Shown here piece after piece: positions 16,932 to 26,257 of a stretch of DNA of 64,000 nucleotides. Position numbers and translations under genes: made by a program. This DNA is from Streptomyces buecherae (GTDB taxonomy: Bacteria; Actinomycetota; Actinomycetes; Streptomycetales; Streptomycetaceae), in assembly GCF_014295035.1 (NCBI RefSeq), contig NZ_CP060404.1, positions 1,654,001 through 1,718,000 of the forward strand, given 5' to 3'. The notes below the pieces were generated by a model. The model did no database searches. It saw nothing but the letters and a program-made list of their open reading frames with translations, and was not told the DNA's origin. How positions within the stretch are numbered: the stretch's first letter is position 1; the number at the start of each line of letters is the position of its first letter.

Positions 16932-18287
16932 TCAGGCAGCCGGGAGCAGTCCGGGGACGAGCAGGTCGATCTGGCGCAGGACGCCGTCGTCGCCGCCGAG
17001 TTGCGGGAAGTCCGGCAGCGCCTGCTGGCAGAGCGCGATGAGCTGGTCCCGCATGTCCCCGTCGCGCGGGTCGGTGGAGAAGGCGTAGAACTCGAAGGGC
17101 GGGCCGACCCGGGCGTGCTTCATCGGGAGCGGGGTGCTGACCAGGAGTTCGGCGACGGGGTAGAGGACGCCCTGCATGACGGCGATGAAGACGCGCTCCA
17201 TGTGGTAGCGCTTGGGGTCGTTGACCCACCGCGCGTCGGCGACGGGCGTCGCGTACAACTGGTCGAGCAGCCGCAGCATGTAGGTGAAGGCGGCGTTGAA
17301 CAGGGCCAGCGGGCGGGCGATGGGTAGGCCCTCGTAGTCCCTCAGGTGCGGGCTGGTGGCCAGGGTCTGTTCGACGGCGAGGGCGGAGTCGATGTTGACC
17401 TCCGCCTCGCGGGTGCCGTCCACGATGCCGATGCCCTCGATGTGGCGGAGCATCCGGTTGAAGCGCTCGAAGTGGGTGTACTCCTCAAGGCCCGGGCGCG
17501 GGTTGTTCGGGTTCTTGGGCACCGTGCCCTTGCTCGGGTCGGCGCCCTCGCCCTGGTCGATGATGATGTTCAGGGCCTGGAGGGCGGTCTTCTGGTCGGT
17601 GACGATGACCGGCTTCCCGCCGCCGTACTCGTTCCAGAACCCGCGGTTGTACTGGCACCCGCGCGCGCCGTCCTTGTTCCAGGGAATCTCGCCCTTGCCG
17701 TCCAGGTGCTTGATGCCCTCGATGACCCGGCGGTACAGCTCGCCGATGGTGGCGTACTCCCAGACGTCGCCGTCCTTGTGCACGATGCCGTCGGCGACCT
17801 CCTGACCGGCGGGCAGGTCGTCGCTGGCGGGCACCTTGTGCGGCTTCTCGATCTCCAGGAAGGTCCTGCGCACCAGGTCGGTGGAGAGCGGGCCGAGCGC
17901 CAGCGGCAGGGCCGGGTGGCGGTGCGGCAGGTCGCTCGGGAACGTCGGGACGAAGTTCGCGTCGCAGAACCGGATGCGGTCCCCCGCCCCGATCCCCACC
18001 AGCACGTTGCGCGCCAGGCACAGGTGCAGCATCTCCTCGACGGCGATGCCGAGGAGGGTGCGCAGCGCCCCGATGCCCGGGGACCACTGCGAGTAGCCGC
18101 GGGTCTTGATGGAGTACGCGGCGTACAGGTACGGCCCGATGGTGCACATCTCCACCTTGGCCGCGGCGTGCAGGTGGGAGACCAACTCCTCGTACGTCTC
18201 GATCCTGCGGGTCGGGACGAGCGGCTCGGGCGGGGTGAAGGGCGGGGCGGCGAGTCGGGGGGCCTGGGTGGGTGCCGTGGCGGTCAC
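16932..18287 (-). CDS. Ferritin-like domain protein (VioB/RebD-like)
   Basis: 451 residues from GTG 18287, which overlaps the DUF2063 stop (GTGA). The N-terminal ~230 residues match the ferritin-like domain found in VioB/RebD-type iminophenylpyruvate dimer synthases: YEELVSHLHAAAKVEMCTIG, YLYAAYSIK and the helix IAVEEMLHLCLARNVL with E and EExxH metal ligands. The C-terminal half adds ERVFIAVMQGVLYPVAELL and ends LLVPGLLPAA. A di-iron or radical role is likely, but no indole-pathway genes are nearby. It is the last gene of the operon with a Cys-rich protein, MNIO enzyme and DUF2063 protein. Confidence 0.8.
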   Translation of the reverse strand: MTATAPTQAPRLAAPPFTPPEPLVPTRRIETYEELVSHLHAAAKVEMCTIGPYLYAAYSIKTRGYSQWSPGIGALRTLLGIAVEEMLHLCLARNVLVGIGAGDRIRFCDANFVPTFPSDLPHRHPALPLALGPLSTDLVRRTFLEIEKPHKVPASDDLPAGQEVADGIVHKDGDVWEYATIGELYRRVIEGIKHLDGKGEIPWNKDGARGCQYNRGFWNEYGGGKPVIVTDQKTALQALNIIIDQGEGADPSKGTVPKNPNNPRPGLEEYTHFERFNRMLRHIEGIGIVDGTREAEVNIDSALAVEQTLATSPHLRDYEGLPIARPLALFNAAFTYMLRLLDQLYATPVADARWVNDPKRYHMERVFIAVMQGVLYPVAELLVSTPLPMKHARVGPPFEFYAFSTDPRDGDMRDQLIALCQQALPDFPQLGGDDGVLRQIDLLVPGLLPAA

Positions 18288-19195
18288 GGGGCGGGCGTCC
18301 TTTCGCGGGTGGGATTGCGCGCGGGGCGTCGCGGGGGTGTGGGGGGACGGTGGTGCGAGACGGGCGGCGGGGTGAGGAGGCCGGCGGCCGTCCAGGCCCG
18401 CAGCCAGCGCGCGCCACGGGCCACGGGGACCGCGCCGAGCGCCTCGCGCGCCGTCGCGGCGTGGGGCAGCGCGCGGAGCACGGCGTACTGGTCCGGGGAG
18501 AGTTCGCGCAGCACGACCGTGTAGTCGCGGCGGCTGACGGCCAGGTGGGTCGGCCGGTACCGCGGCCGGTCCGGGGCGGTGGTGCCGCGCCGCGCCGCCA
18601 GCAGGTACGGGTGGACGACGGCGCGCGTGCGCAGCAGCCGCAGGCACGGGGCCGGGGTCGGGGGCGCGCCGTCCAGCCAGGCCGCGTCGGGGAGGTCGAC
18701 CAGTGGCTGCTCCGCTCCGTCCCGCTCCGCCCGCGCGGCCAGCTCCTCCGTCCCCTCCGCGTCGAGGACCTCGCCGTACGTCCGCTCCAGGTGGGCCAGG
18801 TCCACGAGGAGGTCGATCCACCGCTCGCGGGCCGAGGGGGCGAGGTGGGCGTCGGGGCGGTGGCGTTCGAGGTGGTCGGCGAACCGGTCGCCGAGCCGGG
18901 CCAGGGCCCAGGAGCGCGGCGGGCAGGCGTGCAGGTACTCGGCGCAGAAGCGGTCGAAGAGGTCGTCGCCGAGGAGGAGGCGCAGCGCCGGGTACGTGGT
19001 GCGCAGGGACTCGATGAGCCGCGTCCGGTAGCTCGTGCGGTACAGGTCCAGGCACGCTCGCGGGTCGAGCGCGCCGCCGGCGGCCAACACCCGCCGTGCG
19101 GCGCCCGGTTCGGGCGGGTCGGCGGCGAGGAGCGCGGCCTGGAACCAGCTCTGGAGTTCGGCCAGGGCGCCCGGCGCGCGGGCCGGGTCAGCCAC
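18284..19195 (-). CDS. DUF2063 (HvfC/BufC-like) partner protein
   Basis: 303 residues from GTG 19195, overlapping the MNIO stop by 8 nt. The N-terminal ~95 residues are the DUF2063 putative DNA-binding domain: [38 protein letters not shown] (quoted in part) and [23 protein letters not shown]. Despite its name, this domain serves as the substrate-recognition partner of MNIO enzymes in bufferin/Hvf and related clusters. The remainder has [18 protein letters not shown] and a basic/Pro-rich tail. It probably binds the Cys-rich substrate for the MNIO enzyme encoded just upstream. Confidence 0.82.
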   Translation of the reverse strand: MADPARAPGALAELQSWFQAALLAADPPEPGAARRVLAAGGALDPRACLDLYRTSYRTRLIESLRTTYPALRLLLGDDLFDRFCAEYLHACPPRSWALARLGDRFADHLERHRPDAHLAPSARERWIDLLVDLAHLERTYGEVLDAEGTEELAARAERDGAEQPLVDLPDAAWLDGAPPTPAPCLRLLRTRAVVHPYLLAARRGTTAPDRPRYRPTHLAVSRRDYTVVLRELSPDQYAVLRALPHAATAREALGAVPVARGARWLRAWTAAGLLTPPPVSHHRPPTPPRRPARNPTRERTPAP

Positions 19196-20063
19196 GGACG
19201 GCCCCGGCCGGGGACGGGCGCCGGGCGCGGCGGCGCGCCAGGTCGGCCTCGGCGGCCAGCGCGGGGAACGGCGGCAGGTGGTCGTCCCACTCGATGAGCG
19301 TGCTGACGCCGCCGGTGTGCTCCACCACCCGTTCGTACAGCTCCCACACGGGTTCCGCCACGGGCGCGTCGTGGGTGTCCACGATGTGCGTGCCGTGGTG
19401 CCGGTGCCCGGCCAGGTGGGTGTAGGCCACCCGGTGGTGTGGCAGGTGGCGCAGGTAGGCGTGGGGGTCGAAGCGGTGGTTGACGGAGGAGACGTAGACG
19501 TTGTTGACGTCCAGCAGTACGGCGCAGTCGGCCTCCTCCGCGACCCGGGAGACGAACTCCCACTCGGGCATGGCCGACCCGGCGAAGCCGACGTAGCTGC
19601 TCGGGTTTTCCAGCGCGATGGTGCGCCCCAACACGTCCTGGACCTGCCGTACCCGGCGCACGACGTGGCGCAGGGTCTCCTCGGTGAAGGGCAGCGGCAG
19701 CAGTTCGTGGCTGTGCGCGCCGGCCACGCCCGTCCAGCACAGGTGGTCCGAGACCCAGACCGCGCGGACCTCGTCGGCCAGGCGGCGCAGCAGCGCCAGG
19801 TAGTCGCGGTCCAACGGGTCGGTGCTGCCGATGGACAGGCACACCCCGTGCAGCAGGACGGGGTAGCGCTCGGCGATCTCGGCCAGCGCGCGGCGCCGCG
19901 CGCCGTGGCAGTCCAGGTAGTTCTCGGTGATCGCCTCGAAGAAGTCCACCGCGGGCCAGTGCGCGCGGATGTGGGGCACGTGCGGGCCGCGCAGCCCGAC
20001 GCCGAAGCCGAGGCGGCGCGTGCCCGGGCCGGCGGTCCCGGCCCGCGCGCCCGCCTCAGGCAC
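19188..20063 (-). CDS. MNIO (DUF692) multinuclear non-haem iron oxidative enzyme
   Basis: 291 residues from GTG 20063, overlapping the Cys-rich gene's stop by 8 nt. The TIM-barrel family signature is clear: [79 protein letters not shown] and [19 protein letters not shown]. The His/Asp/Asn/Glu residues in these segments form the two- or three-iron site in characterised members (MbnB, TglH, ChrH, BufB). MNIOs modify Cys or Asp residues in small proteins or peptides. The expected substrate is the adjacent Cys-rich protein; the chemistry is unknown. Confidence 0.93.
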   Translation of the reverse strand: MPEAGARAGTAGPGTRRLGFGVGLRGPHVPHIRAHWPAVDFFEAITENYLDCHGARRRALAEIAERYPVLLHGVCLSIGSTDPLDRDYLALLRRLADEVRAVWVSDHLCWTGVAGAHSHELLPLPFTEETLRHVVRRVRQVQDVLGRTIALENPSSYVGFAGSAMPEWEFVSRVAEEADCAVLLDVNNVYVSSVNHRFDPHAYLRHLPHHRVAYTHLAGHRHHGTHIVDTHDAPVAEPVWELYERVVEHTGGVSTLIEWDDHLPPFPALAAEADLARRRARRPSPAGAVRG

Positions 20064-20655
20064 GGGTGGGCTTCTTGATGACGTCGTACGGGGGGATCAC
20101 GTCGTCGGGCCAGCCCTGGCCGGGCGAGGGGCCGAAGGCGAGGCCCGCCTCGTACATCCTGGCCTCGAACAGCTTGCGCGCCAGCTTCCACACGCTCTTG
20201 CCCTTGTGCGGGCCGCACGCGTGCACCCGGCTCTCGTTGATGGGGCTGGCGCAACTGCCGTTCCAGCGGCACGCCTGCTCGCCCGGGTGGGCCTGCTCGT
20301 AGTCGCTGCCGGCGTACCCGCAGCCGCCGAGGCCCCGGCAGGCGCCCTCGCCGTGGCAGACGTGCACGACCGTGGCGCACTGGCCCATGCCGGCCATCGG
20401 GGCCGTTCCCGGCGCGTCCTGGTGACGGCAGGAGTTCAGGCCCATGCAGACGTGCAGTTCCCTGGGCTGGTCGTCTTCCGGCCACGAGACACCGCTGTCG
20501 GGCGCCTCGCTGAGATGGAGCTGGCGTCCCTCGCCCGACTCGTGGTGGCCGGCCTTCACGTCGGCGACGATGGCGTGCACCGCGGCGCGCGCCCGCTCGA
20601 CGTCCTCCGAGTTCACGGCGCCGTCCGGGGACACGTGGCCGTTTCCCTGACTCAC
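20056..20655 (-). CDS. Cys-rich protein, likely substrate/precursor of the MNIO enzyme
   Basis: 199 residues from GTG 20655 with a strong GAGGAGG 8 nt upstream. Nine Cys lie in residues ~70-147, including [20 protein letters not shown] (two chained Cx5C) and CRWNGSC, i.e. four Cx5C units, plus single Cys in MGQC and VHACGP. This recalls the repeated Cys-Gly motifs of bufferin-type MNIO substrates, but the protein lacks a signal peptide and has a ~65-residue acidic N-terminus and a C-terminus rich in Lys/Pro ([10 protein letters not shown]). It is first in the operon, as substrate genes usually are. It could instead be a metal- or cluster-binding partner; I infer the substrate role. Confidence 0.8.
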   Translation of the reverse strand: MSQGNGHVSPDGAVNSEDVERARAAVHAIVADVKAGHHESGEGRQLHLSEAPDSGVSWPEDDQPRELHVCMGLNSCRHQDAPGTAPMAGMGQCATVVHVCHGEGACRGLGGCGYAGSDYEQAHPGEQACRWNGSCASPINESRVHACGPHKGKSVWKLARKLFEARMYEAGLAFGPSPGQGWPDDVIPPYDVIKKPTRA

Positions 20656-20837
20656 GGAACTACCTCCTCGCTCATCGATCGGATGTCGACACGGCGAGCA
20701 TGTGTCGCGGAGTCGCCATCGTGCCCGACCTGACGTGCCGTCTCCCTTCCCACGGAACGCGCGGCGCCCGAATCCCGCGAATGGCCGACGCGTCGGGCGG
20801 GCCGTTCGGCCGGAGCCGCGCGGCGGGCGGGGGCCGG

Positions 20838-22097
20838 TCAGTTCCGGGGCGGCGGCGGGTCGTGGTGGATGGGGGTGTGCGCGCCGGTCAGCGGGGTGCC
20901 GGTGCCGCCGCGGCGGTCGGCCACGATCTCGGCCGCGATGGACAGCGCCGTCTCCTCGGGCGTGCGGGCGCCGAGGTCGAGGCCGATGGGCGAGCGCAGC
21001 CGGGACAGTTCGCGCTCGGTCAGGCCGGCGGCGCGCAGCCGTCGCAGGCGGTCCAGGTGGGTGCGCCGGGAGCCCATGGCGCCGACGTAGCCGACCGGCA
21101 GCCGCAGCGCGCGCTCGAGGAGCGGCACGTCGAACTTGGCGTCGTGGGTGAGCACGCACAGCACGGTGCGGCCGTCGACGCCACCGCCCGCGCGCCCCTC
21201 GTCGGCCCCCTCCCCCGCGCGCGCCCCGTCCGGCGCGGTCCGGGCGGACCGGGCGGACCGGGTGACCTGCGCGTCCAGGTAGCGGTGCGGCCAGTCGGCC
21301 ACCACCTCGTCGGCCTCCGGGAAGCGCTGCGGCGTCGCGAAGACCGGGCGGGCGTCGCACACGCTCACGTGGTAGCCGAGGAACTTGCCGACCCGGACCA
21401 GCGCGCTCGCGAAGTCCACCGCGCCGAAGATGATCATGCGCGGGGCCGGCACGCTGGACTCGACGAGCACGGTGACCGGCTCGCCGCAGCGCTCGCCCGT
21501 CGCGCCGATGGTGCGGGTGTCGGTGCGGCCCGCGTCCAGCAGGGCGGCGGCCTCGGCCGCCGCGATGCGGTCCAGCGCCGGGTCGCCGCCGAGCGAGCCG
21601 GCGTACCCGCCGCCGGGCTGCACCAGCAGGGCGCGGCCGATGAGTTCGGCCGGGCCCGCGACGACCCGTACCAGCGCCGCCGCCCGCCCACCGGCCGCGG
21701 CGTCCAGCGCCGCCGCCAGCGTCGCCGACGCGTCCCCGGTCGTCCGGTCACCGGGCCCGGCGCCGCCGCCTTGGCCCGGGTCGCCGCCGCGCACCGGGGT
21801 GACCAGCACGTCGATCACCCCGCCGCAGGTCAGGCCAACGGCGAAGGCGTCGTCGTCGCTGTAGCCGAAGCGTTCGACGGTGCTGCGCCCGCTCTCCAGG
21901 GCCCGCTGGCACAGCTCGTACACGGCCCCCTCCACGCAGCCGCCGGAGACCGAGCCGATGGCCGCGCCGTCGGCGTCCACGGCCAGCGCGGCGCCTACTT
22001 CGCGCGGCGCGCTGCCGCTCACGGCCACCACCGTGGCGGCGGCGAAGTCCCGCCCCCGCGCGCGCCACCGCGTCAGTTCGTCGGCGATGTCCAACAT
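20838..22097 (-). CDS. xdhC: XdhC/CoxI family molybdenum-cofactor maturation protein
   Basis: 419 residues from ATG 22097. The N-terminal XdhC domain (ATVVAVSGSAPREVGAALAV, then GSVSGGCVEGAVYELC) and the C-terminal Rossmann domain (RMIIFGAVDFASALVRVGKFLGY in part, VCDARPVFATP, GYVGAMGSRRTHLDRLRRL) are complete. Such proteins insert sulfurated Mo cofactor into xanthine dehydrogenase. A linker of ~100 residues between the domains is Ala/Gly-rich. The gene is the last of the purine operon, consistent with service to the XDH subunits upstream. Confidence 0.88.
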   Translation of the reverse strand: MLDIADELTRWRARGRDFAAATVVAVSGSAPREVGAALAVDADGAAIGSVSGGCVEGAVYELCQRALESGRSTVERFGYSDDDAFAVGLTCGGVIDVLVTPVRGGDPGQGGGAGPGDRTTGDASATLAAALDAAAGGRAAALVRVVAGPAELIGRALLVQPGGGYAGSLGGDPALDRIAAAEAAALLDAGRTDTRTIGATGERCGEPVTVLVESSVPAPRMIIFGAVDFASALVRVGKFLGYHVSVCDARPVFATPQRFPEADEVVADWPHRYLDAQVTRSARSARTAPDGARAGEGADEGRAGGGVDGRTVLCVLTHDAKFDVPLLERALRLPVGYVGAMGSRRTHLDRLRRLRAAGLTERELSRLRSPIGLDLGARTPEETALSIAAEIVADRRGGTGTPLTGAHTPIHHDPPPPRN

Positions 22098-22153
22098 GGT
22101 CCTCAGCTCCCTCGGCGTTACGGGCGGGCCGGCGTACGGGGCGTGGCGCTCGG

Positions 22154-23605
22154 TCAGGCCGCCCTGAGCCAGCCCTCGATGGGGTGCAGGGCGAAGTAGA
22201 CCGTGAAGACGACGGCCAGCGCCCACAGGAAGGGGCCCGGCTCGCGCCATTGCCCCCGCGCGGCCCTGAGACAGACGTACGCGATGACGCCCGCGCCGAC
22301 GCCGACGGTGATCGAGTACGTGAACGGCATGAGCGCCACGGTCAGGAACACCGGCACGGCCACCGTGTGGTCGGCCCAGTCCACGTGACGGGCGTCGCGC
22401 AGCATCATCGCGCCGATCACCACCAGGGCCGCGGCGGCCACCTGGGCCGGCACCATCTGGGTGAGCGGCGTGAGGAAGAGGCAGGCCGCGAAGAACAGGC
22501 CGGTGACGACGCTGGCGAGCCCGGTGCGGGCACCCTCGCCGACGCCGGTGGCCGACTCGATGAAGACCGTCTGGCCCGACGCGCCGCTCACGCCGCCGAC
22601 GGCCCCGCCCGCGCCGTCGACGAACAGCGCCCTGCTCAACCCGGGCATGCGGCCCCGCTCGTCCGCCAGCCGGGCCTGGGTGCCGACCCCGATGATGGTG
22701 GCCATGGCGTCGAAGAAGCCGGCGAGCACCAGCGTGAAGACGATGACGCCGACGGTCACGCCGCCGATCTCGCCCCAGCCGCCGAACTCCACCTGCCCGA
22801 TGAGCGAGAAGTCCGGCCGCGATACGGCGTGTGCCGGCAGCTCCGGCGGCCGGCCGCCCCAGGTCGCGGCCGGCAGGTCACCGACCGCCTGCACGGCCAC
22901 GGCGACGACGGTGCCGGCCACGATGCCGATGAGCAGCGCGCCGGGGACCTCGCGGGCCTGCAACATGAAGATCAGCAGCAGCGTCACGGAGAAGATCAGC
23001 ACGGGCCAGCCGCGGAGTTCGCCGTCCACGCCGAGCGTGACGGGCGCGCCGACGCCGACGAAGCCCGCCTTGACGAGGCCGAGCAGCGCGATGAACATCC
23101 CGATGCCCATGGTGATGCCGTGTCGCAGCGGCGCCGGGATGGCGTTCATGATCGCCTCGCGGAGCCCGGTGACCGCCAGGAGCATGATGACGGCGCCGTA
23201 GACGACGCACATGCCCATCGCCTGCGGCCACGTCATGTGCGGCACCACCTGGGTGGTGAGGACGGCGGAGACGCTCAGCCCGGCGGCCAGCGCCAGCGGC
23301 ACCTTGCCGACCAGGCCCATCAGCAGCGTGGTGACGGCGGCGGCCAGGGCGGTCGCCGTGATCAGCGCGGGCCGCTCCAGGCTGTGTTCGGCGGCGTCGG
23401 GCCCGCCCAGCAGCACGGGGTTGAGCAGCAGGATGTAGGCCATCGCCATGAAGGTGGTGACCCCGCCGCGCACCTCGCGGGCGAGCGTCGAGCCGCGCGC
23501 GGTGATGTGGAAGTAGCGGTCGATCCGGGACCGGCCGCTTGGTGGTGGCGGGTCGGCGCCCGCCTCGTCGGCCGCGGTCGGTGGCCGGGGTGACGGTCGG
23601 GTCAT
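22154..23605 (-). CDS. NCS2/AzgA-type purine permease
   Basis: 483 residues. After a ~25-residue Pro-rich N-terminus, FHITARGSTLAREVRGGVTTF and FMAMAYILLLNPVLLGG give the AzgA-like opening, followed by a dozen or so hydrophobic segments and the family motif GITMGIGMFIALLGLV. Substrates of the family are guanine, hypoxanthine, adenine or xanthine, taken up by proton symport. Its position inside the xanthine dehydrogenase operon argues for purine uptake feeding oxidation. A 265-nt gap to the Mo subunit gene (23606-23870) holds a direct repeat of TCGCTTCCCTCGG near 23731-23757. Confidence 0.88.
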   Translation of the reverse strand: MTRPSPRPPTAADEAGADPPPPSGRSRIDRYFHITARGSTLAREVRGGVTTFMAMAYILLLNPVLLGGPDAAEHSLERPALITATALAAAVTTLLMGLVGKVPLALAAGLSVSAVLTTQVVPHMTWPQAMGMCVVYGAVIMLLAVTGLREAIMNAIPAPLRHGITMGIGMFIALLGLVKAGFVGVGAPVTLGVDGELRGWPVLIFSVTLLLIFMLQAREVPGALLIGIVAGTVVAVAVQAVGDLPAATWGGRPPELPAHAVSRPDFSLIGQVEFGGWGEIGGVTVGVIVFTLVLAGFFDAMATIIGVGTQARLADERGRMPGLSRALFVDGAGGAVGGVSGASGQTVFIESATGVGEGARTGLASVVTGLFFAACLFLTPLTQMVPAQVAAAALVVIGAMMLRDARHVDWADHTVAVPVFLTVALMPFTYSITVGVGAGVIAYVCLRAARGQWREPGPFLWALAVVFTVYFALHPIEGWLRAA

Positions 23606-23870
23606 GGTGCGTGTCTCCCAGGGGTGAGGGCGCCCGCGGCGACCGCGGGGCGCGGGGACGCTGCCGCACGACCCGGGGGACGGCCCGAGACGAACGCTCG
23701 CTCTCCTTCGGTGCGCTGGCCTCCTCGATGTCGCTTCCCTCGGGTCGCTTCCCTCGGGGTCGGTACGAGGCCGGGTTCCCGCCCCGCGCGCGGGCGGGCC
23801 CGACATCGCCGGGGCCCGGCCCCCGCCCCGCGCGGGGCCGGGGCCCGGATCGTCGTGGATCAGGTGCGGG

Positions 23871-26255
23871 TCAGGTGCCGGTGAGGTGCTCGGGGCGTAC
23901 GGGCACCCGGCGCAGCGGGAGGCCGGTGGCCGCGCGGATGGCGGCGACGATGGCGGGCGTGGCCGAGAGCGTTGGCGCCTCCCCGACGCCGCGCAGCCCG
24001 TACGGGGCGTGCGGGTCGGCCAGTTCGAGCACGTCGACGGGGATGCTCGGGGTGTCGACGATGGTGGGGATGAGGTAGTCCGTGAAGGACGGGTTGCGCA
24101 CCTTCCCGTCCGCGACGACGATCTCCTCCAACAGGGCGAGGCCGAGCCCCTGCGTGCTGCCGCCCTGGATCTGGCCGGTGACCGACAGCGGGTTGAGCGC
24201 CTTGCCGACGTCCTGCGCGCAGGCCAGCTCCACGACCTTGACCAGGCCGAGTTCGGTGTCCACCTCGACCACGGCGCGGTGCGCGGCGAACGAGTACTGC
24301 ACGTGCCCGAAGCCCTGCCCCGTGTGCGGGTCCAGTGCCTCGGTCGGGCGGTGCCGCCACTCCCGTTCCACGTCGATGACCTCGTCCCCGAGCACGTCCG
24401 CCAGGTCGGCCAGCGCCTCGCCGCCGTCCGTGACGACCTTGCCGCCCTCCAGGAGCAGTTCGGCCGTGGCCCAGGCCGGGTGGTGGCTGCCGAACCGGGC
24501 CCGGCCGAGGTCGAACACCCGCTCGCGGACGAGTTCGCAGGCGTGGCGGATCGCGCCACCGGTGACGTAGGTCTGCCGGGAGGCGGAGGTGGAGCCGGCG
24601 GAGCCGATGCGGGTGTCGGCGGGGTGGATGGTCACCTCGGCGACGCCGAGTTCGGTGCGGGCGATCTGCGCGTGCACCGTGACGCCGCCCTGGCCGACCT
24701 CGGCCATCGCGGTGTGCACCGCCGCGACCGGCTCGCCCGCCACCACCTGGAGGCGCACCCGGGCGGTGGAGTAGTCGTCGAACCCCTCCGAGAAGCCGAC
24801 GTTCTTGACGCCGACGGCGTAGCCGACGCCGCGCACCACGCCCTCGCCGTGCGTGGTGCCCGCCCGGCCGCCGGGCAGCGCGCGCACGTCGATGGTCTCG
24901 CCCGCCTCGTCGGCGGTGACCCACTGCCGCTCGGGCGGCATCGGCATCGCCCGCACCCGGCGCAGCAGTTCGGCCACCGGCGCCGGCGAGTCCACCACCT
25001 GTCCGGTGGGCATCGCGGCGCCCTGGGACAGGGCGTTGCGCCGCCTCAGCTCCACCGGGTGCAGGCCGAGCGCGGCGGCGAGCTTGTCCATCTGCGACTC
25101 GTACGCGAAGCACGCCTGGACGGCGCCGAAGCCGCGCATGGCGCCGCAGGGCGGGTTGTTGGTGTAGAGCGCGAGGGCCTCGATGTCGACGTTGTCGATG
25201 GCGTACGGGCCGGCGCCGAGCGAGGCCGCGTTGCCGACGACCGCCGGGGACGCCGAGGCGTACGCGCCGCCGTCGAGCACGATGCGGCAGGTCAGGTACT
25301 GGATGACGCCGTCACGGCTGGCCCCGTGCTCGTAGTGCAGCCTGGCCGGGTGGCGGTGCACGTGGCCGAAGAACGACTCGAACCGGTTGTAGACCATCTT
25401 GACGGGCTTGCCGGTGTGCAGCGCGAGCAGGCAGGCGTGGGCCTGCATGGACAGGTCCTCGCGCCCGCCGAAGGCGCCGCCGACGCCGGAGAGCGTCATC
25501 CGCACCTTGTCCTCGGGCAGGCCGAGGACGGGCGCGAGCTGGCGCAGGTCGGAGTGGAGCCACTGGGTGGCGACGTACAGGTCGACGCCGCCGTCGGCGG
25601 CGGGCACGGCGAGCCCCGACTCGGGGCCGAGGAACGCCTGGTCCTGCATGCCGATCTCGTAGTCGCCGCTGACCACGATGTCGGCGCGGACCCGGGCCGC
25701 GGCCACGTCGCCGCGCGTGATGGGTTGCCGGTGCACGACGTTGGGGTGCGGCACGTGGGCCGCGTGCGCGTCGGTGCGCCCCGGATGCAGCACCGGCGCG
25801 TCGGGGGCCAGCGCGCTGGCCTCGTCGGTGATCGGGGTCAGCTCCCGGTAGTCCACGACGATCCTGGCGGCGGCCCGGCGCGCGGTCTCCGGGTGGTCGG
25901 CGGCGACGACGGCCACCGGCTCGCCGTGGCAGCGCACCACGTCCCGGGCCAGCACCGGCTGGTCGGCGATCTCCAGCCCGTAGTGGGTGGCGGCGGGCAG
26001 GTCGGCGTGGGTGAGGACGGCGTACACGCCGGGCACCCGCAGCGCCTGGCTCAAGTCGACGGAGCGGATCTCGGCGTACGCGTGCGGGCTGCGCAGCGTG
26101 TGGCCCCACAGCATGTCCTCGTGCCACAGGTCGGAGGCGTACGCGAAGTCGCCGGTGACCTTGAGCGTGCCGTCCGGGCGCGGCGTGGACTCGCCGACGC
26201 CGCCCCGGGCCTGGCTGGCCTGCGTGAGGCTGGCGGGGATGCGGGTGGCGCCCAT
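23871..26255 (-). CDS. Xanthine dehydrogenase, molybdopterin-binding subunit
   Basis: 794 residues. The XDH/aldehyde-oxidase a/b hammerhead domain begins at RPDGTLKVTGDFAYASDLW. The Mo-pterin domain shows SGVGGAFGGRED, NNPPCGAMRGFGAVQACF, AEVGQGGVTVHAQIARTELG and a C-terminal GVGEAPTLSATPAIVAAI with the general-base Glu of the GVGE motif. It oxidises hypoxanthine/xanthine with the Fe-S and FAD subunits encoded upstream. Stop-to-start spacing with the 2Fe-2S gene is 2 nt. Length is normal for a split-subunit enzyme. Confidence 0.93.
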   Translation of the reverse strand: MGATRIPASLTQASQARGGVGESTPRPDGTLKVTGDFAYASDLWHEDMLWGHTLRSPHAYAEIRSVDLSQALRVPGVYAVLTHADLPAATHYGLEIADQPVLARDVVRCHGEPVAVVAADHPETARRAAARIVVDYRELTPITDEASALAPDAPVLHPGRTDAHAAHVPHPNVVHRQPITRGDVAAARVRADIVVSGDYEIGMQDQAFLGPESGLAVPAADGGVDLYVATQWLHSDLRQLAPVLGLPEDKVRMTLSGVGGAFGGREDLSMQAHACLLALHTGKPVKMVYNRFESFFGHVHRHPARLHYEHGASRDGVIQYLTCRIVLDGGAYASASPAVVGNAASLGAGPYAIDNVDIEALALYTNNPPCGAMRGFGAVQACFAYESQMDKLAAALGLHPVELRRRNALSQGAAMPTGQVVDSPAPVAELLRRVRAMPMPPERQWVTADEAGETIDVRALPGGRAGTTHGEGVVRGVGYAVGVKNVGFSEGFDDYSTARVRLQVVAGEPVAAVHTAMAEVGQGGVTVHAQIARTELGVAEVTIHPADTRIGSAGSTSASRQTYVTGGAIRHACELVRERVFDLGRARFGSHHPAWATAELLLEGGKVVTDGGEALADLADVLGDEVIDVEREWRHRPTEALDPHTGQGFGHVQYSFAAHRAVVEVDTELGLVKVVELACAQDVGKALNPLSVTGQIQGGSTQGLGLALLEEIVVADGKVRNPSFTDYLIPTIVDTPSIPVDVLELADPHAPYGLRGVGEAPTLSATPAIVAAIRAATGLPLRRVPVRPEHLTGT

Positions 26256-26257
26256 GG

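Noticed and set aside
16932..18287. Violacein or rebeccamycin-type bisindole pathway
   Set aside because: Only the ferritin-like domain is shared; no tryptophan oxidase or other pathway gene is nearby, whereas MNIO partners are.
17485..19842. 785-codon frame on the minus strand across the ferritin-like and DUF2063 genes
   Set aside because: Low-complexity shadow of real overlapping genes; no ribosome site or domain.
22184..23593. 469-codon plus-strand frame opposite the purine permease
   Set aside because: Asp/His/Arg-rich antisense shadow without hydrophobic or catalytic pattern.
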